From: Streptomyces zingiberis
Lineage (GTDB): Bacteria > Actinomycetota > Actinomycetes > Streptomycetales > Streptomycetaceae
Length of the DNA stretch: 64,000 bases
Direction of reading: 5' to 3'
NCBI RefSeq assembly: GCF_012034935.1
Contig: NZ_JAATEN010000024.1
Location: 1-64,000 of the forward strand
Shown here: positions 62,168 through 64,000 of the stretch, one piece after another
Layout: each line of letters opens with the position of its first letter
Numbering within the stretch: the stretch's first letter is position 1
Translations under genes and position numbers: made by a program
The notes under the pieces: model-generated
The model's database searches: none
Told to the model about the DNA's origin: nothing
Seen by the model: only the letters and a program-made list of their open reading frames with translations

Positions 62168-62249
62168 TTGCGGCGGTGATATCACCTCAGCGATAGGGGG
62201 CAGGCCGCCGGTGGTCCATGGTGGTCGTCCGCCACCTGCTGGGCTGCTG
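62168..62249 (+). repeat. Direct repeat copy B (with GGTGATATCACC palindrome)
   Basis: About 82 bp matching 52680-52762 in the same orientation. The palindrome GGTGATATCACC is at 62175-62186. The ATG at 62218 opens MVVVRHLLGC followed directly by TGA (62248-62250), whereas in copy A the same frame continues into the SerRS fragment. Confidence 0.9.
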
Positions 62250-62250
62250 A
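62218..62250 (+). other. Possible 10-codon minigene in direct repeat B
   Basis: ATG then VVVRHLLGC and TGA. The DNA is conserved in copy A, including the start codon and its distance (32-33 bp) from the palindrome. No strong ribosome site precedes it. It could be a leader peptide or chance; the stop arises from the first bases after the repeat. Confidence 0.3.
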
Positions 62251-62362
62251 CGGTTTCGTTGGATCACCTGTGGACGCACCCGGTGAAGTCGGCGAGCGAT
62301 CCATTCACTTGTGGGAGATCGCGTTGACGCCATCGCTCCCGCCCCCGCGAGAGGTCACAGCC

Positions 62363-62869
62363 ATGCCCCGCCAGTCCGGAGATTCGCCCTACGCGTTCAC
62401 TGTTCCCCCCTCGGTGGAGGCGGTGCCAGCCGCACGAGACCGTGTTGTCCGCCGCGCGCAGCGACTCGGGCTGATCCTGGATGAGGAGCTGACTAACGAC
62501 CTGCAGTTGCTGGCCGGAGAAGTAATCGCGAACTCGGTCACGCACACGCAGGCTGCGTGCGTGGTGTCCGTGCGGTATATCGGAGAGCGGCTGCGCGTAG
62601 AAGTCACCGACGCCGACCCCACCTTGGTACGCCCCTCCCAGGCCGACGTGATGGACGAAAACGGGCGTGGCCTGTTCCTCGTTGCCGCCTTGGCAACCGC
62701 GTGGGGCTCACAGCCTTGCGCGGTGGGGAAGAAGACATGGTTCGAACTGGCGGTCTCCGCTTCCGGGGTGGACACCGCAGACGTGGCCGCCTCACAGGCT
62801 GATGCTGCTGCAGAGGAGTCCCCGTCAATAACCGGTGCACAGTTACGAATCGAGCATCGAGCAGCCTGA
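62363..62869 (+). CDS. RsbW-like ATP-binding protein (HATPase_c)
   Basis: 168 aa. GHKL ATPase of the anti-sigma/serine-kinase type abundant in streptomycetes: N-box LLAGEVIANSVTHTQ, RVEVTDADP, and G2-box ENGRGLFLVAALATAWG. No transmembrane or partner domain. Many such proteins bind sigma factors or anti-anti-sigma factors, but no sigma gene is adjacent. ATG 62363 has GAGAGG upstream; the longer frame back to 62270 includes part of the intergenic region and lacks a ribosome site. Confidence 0.85.
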   Translation: MPRQSGDSPYAFTVPPSVEAVPAARDRVVRRAQRLGLILDEELTNDLQLLAGEVIANSVTHTQAACVVSVRYIGERLRVEVTDADPTLVRPSQADVMDENGRGLFLVAALATAWGSQPCAVGKKTWFELAVSASGVDTADVAASQADAAAEESPSITGAQLRIEHRAA

Positions 62870-63082
62870 CCTCCCCCCAGGCCGACATCGCCGACAGACC
62901 GATCGGAGCCTTGCCGAAGGGGCCGCAGAGGTGGGTCCCAGGTGGCGTTCCAGCGAGCCCACCATCACACCGCGACTCCCCTGCTCGAAAGGCACGGCGA
63001 CCAGCCCGACGCGCCTCGGTCCAGATGAGGGAGTCTCGACGAGGGCCAACGATTCAGCCGCCGCCGGCAGCGGGAACATAAA

Positions 63083-63156
63083 GATCACACGTGTGCGGGT
63101 GGGAGGTGCGCGCGTCAACCACGGGCACCATTGGCTTCCCCATCTCACGTGTGATC
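63083..63156. repeat. Spaced inverted repeat around CACGTG
   Basis: GATCACACGTG (63083-63093) and CACGTGTGATC (63146-63156) are exact reverse complements, 52 bp apart. The left arm also forms a 10-bp palindrome CACACGTGTG (63086-63095). They could pair in RNA as a long hairpin or be two sites for one DNA-binding protein. Confidence 0.6.
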
Positions 63157-63188
63157 GGCCGGACCAACGTGGCAAATCTCGTGGTGGA

Positions 63189-63228
63189 GCCCTGCCCTCC
63201 GGCCACGGGGGGAGCCGAAGGGCAGGGC
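63189..63228. terminator. Stem-loop terminator between convergent genes
   Basis: A 10-bp inverted repeat GCCCTGCCCT (63189-63198) / AGGGCAGGGC (63219-63228) with a 20-base loop that itself can pair in part (CCGGC/GCCG). It is placed to stop both the ATPase transcript and the minus-strand phosphotransferase transcript. Confidence 0.75.
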
Positions 63229-63274
63229 CGCTCATCAGCAGAACGGTCATGTGAGACCGAGTCCTGTTGGTGCT

Positions 63275-64000
63275 CTATTGCAGTTCGCCAATCAGCGAGG
63301 CAGCGAGTTCAGCCATGGTGTCGGTCAGCGGTGCCTTCCTTCCTGTCCGGCGGAAGGCGCGCTCGACGTTGGCGCAGAGTAGCAGGCGGGACAGCTTGCC
63401 GCTGCGAGTCGAAAGGACGTCGGAGAACAGGGTCTGTACTCGTTCTGCGAGCGCCGGCACGGTCAGGGAAGCGGACCACAGACAGGCCGCGTCCCATCCA
63501 ACTGGGCCCATACCCCAGCTCTCCCAGTCGATGATCGACAGACCAGGGCCGCAGAGGTTGGCGTAGCCGAGATCTCCGTGGGCGCAGGCCCAGTCGGCGA
63601 TCGTGGTGTCGATGTCCTTCCCGTAGACCTCGTGGATTCGCCGAGTGAGGTGGGCTTGGCCCATGGACACGCGGTCTGTGGAGTGTTCCGAGAGGTTGGC
63701 AAGCGCGATCCTCAGGTCCATCCACCACTGCTCCGGCAGTCCGGGATCCGAGGTGATGTCGCCTGTGGCGGAGAGAGCCCCGTCTTCTACGAGCGTCATC
63801 TCGTCCGCACGCCACACCACGCCGCGTGTCTGGTCGGTCCAGACGGCTGCTGCCAACCATTCGGGACGAGGAACGCCTTCGATGGCAGCTGCAGCCTCGT
63901 AGCCGGTCCAAGCCTGGGAGTCGATCTCCACCGTGCGTCGCCAGGCGAGCCGAACCCACGTGGCTTCGTCGGTTCGGAAGCCGGCGGTGCCGTTGTACTT
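63275..64000 (-). CDS. Aminoglycoside phosphotransferase-fold kinase, 5' end beyond window
   Basis: At least 241 codons; the frame stays open to position 64000 (KYNGTAGFRTDEATWVRLAW at the edge), so the N-terminal lobe is partly missing. The C-lobe is clear: ADWACAHGDLGYANLCGPGL (HGDxxxxN loop) and SIIDWESWGMGPVGWDAACL (metal Asp). It is a small-molecule kinase of unknown substrate, a second APH-fold enzyme in this cluster besides 53322-54305. An internal GTG at 63931 exists but is not needed as start. Confidence 0.85.
   Translation of the reverse strand, partial: KYNGTAGFRTDEATWVRLAWRRTVEIDSQAWTGYEAAAAIEGVPRPEWLAAAVWTDQTRGVVWRADEMTLVEDGALSATGDITSDPGLPEQWWMDLRIALANLSEHSTDRVSMGQAHLTRRIHEVYGKDIDTTIADWACAHGDLGYANLCGPGLSIIDWESWGMGPVGWDAACLWSASLTVPALAERVQTLFSDVLSTRSGKLSRLLLCANVERAFRRTGRKAPLTDTMAELAASLIGELQ

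Larger units (their letters stand above)
62006..62362. other. Intergenic region after gltX, containing direct repeat copy B
   Basis: 357 bp. Apart from the repeat at 62168-62249 and its ten-codon minigene I see no gene. The end (62340-62362) has the GAGAGG ribosome site of the ATPase gene. Confidence 0.5.
62870..63274. other. Convergent intergenic region, 405 bp
   Basis: Lies between the ATPase stop (plus) and the phosphotransferase stop (minus). It holds a spaced inverted repeat (63083-63156) and a terminator-like stem-loop (63189-63228). No gene is supported. Confidence 0.5.

Noticed and set aside
30671..64000. attR copy of the tRNA-Arg 3' end
   Set aside because: I looked for the T-arm/acceptor sequence in the rest of the window and found no match, so no right boundary is claimed.

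Overview
The window is chromosomal DNA of a Streptomyces or close relative. G+C is very high (well over 70% in the first 30 kb), operons are dense, ribosome sites are purine-rich, and typical markers are present: a sporulation-type dynamin pair, a tail-less second SSB, a FHA/PP2C pair with Pro/Gly-rich linkers, and an EttA-type ABC-F protein. The gene order from malQ to the dynamin pair resembles the core chromosome around malQ/ssbB of S. coelicolor, as I recall it; I have not checked this by alignment.

Region 1 (1-30.6 kb) is core genome. It holds malQ with a small coupled repeat protein, an amidase, an HNH nuclease, an MscS channel, a GH4 glycosidase overlapping a BadF-type sugar kinase, a coiled-coil protein + PP2C phosphatase, a FHA protein, truncated haemoglobin, a two-component pair, a thioesterase pair, ettA, a sortase-anchored thioester surface protein, ssb, and dynB/dynA. 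Short tandem repeats fill several intergenic gaps. The left edge (1-120) is a striking poly-G/poly-C tract.

Region 2 (30.6-52.4 kb) is a genomic island that begins at a tRNA-Arg(UCT). A tyrosine integrase and a small excisionase-type HTH protein sit just 3' of the tRNA, as in integrative elements that use tRNA 3' ends as attB. G+C drops visibly here. The cargo is a convergently organised defence block on the minus strand: an AIPR abortive-infection protein, then a tightly overlapping five-gene operon of N6-adenine methylase, HsdS, a giant NERD/kinase/P-loop protein, a 555-aa protein and an 1889-aa HerA/FtsK-type ATPase. The last three match the MAD6-MAD7-MAD8 core of the methylation-associated defence system (MADS). 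I see no mad1, mad3 or mad4 equivalents, and AIPR sits at the head, so this looks like a reduced or variant MADS.

Region 3 (52.7-64 kb) is an unusual accessory translation/regulation cluster. It contains a SerRS C-terminal fragment, a frameshifted AspRS/AsnRS-like gene, an L-asparaginase, an intact second gltX, two APH-fold kinases, two XRE regulators (each preceded by the same CCGGACA-N3-TGTCCGG inverted repeat), a PPC-decarboxylase-like flavoprotein and a RsbW-like ATPase. An ~83-bp imperfect direct repeat carrying the palindrome GGTGATATCACC occurs at 52.68 and 62.17 kb, bracketing 9.5 kb. The left copy is joined exactly to the truncated SerRS; the right copy encodes only a 10-codon minigene. 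No attR was found, so the island probably extends beyond position 64000.
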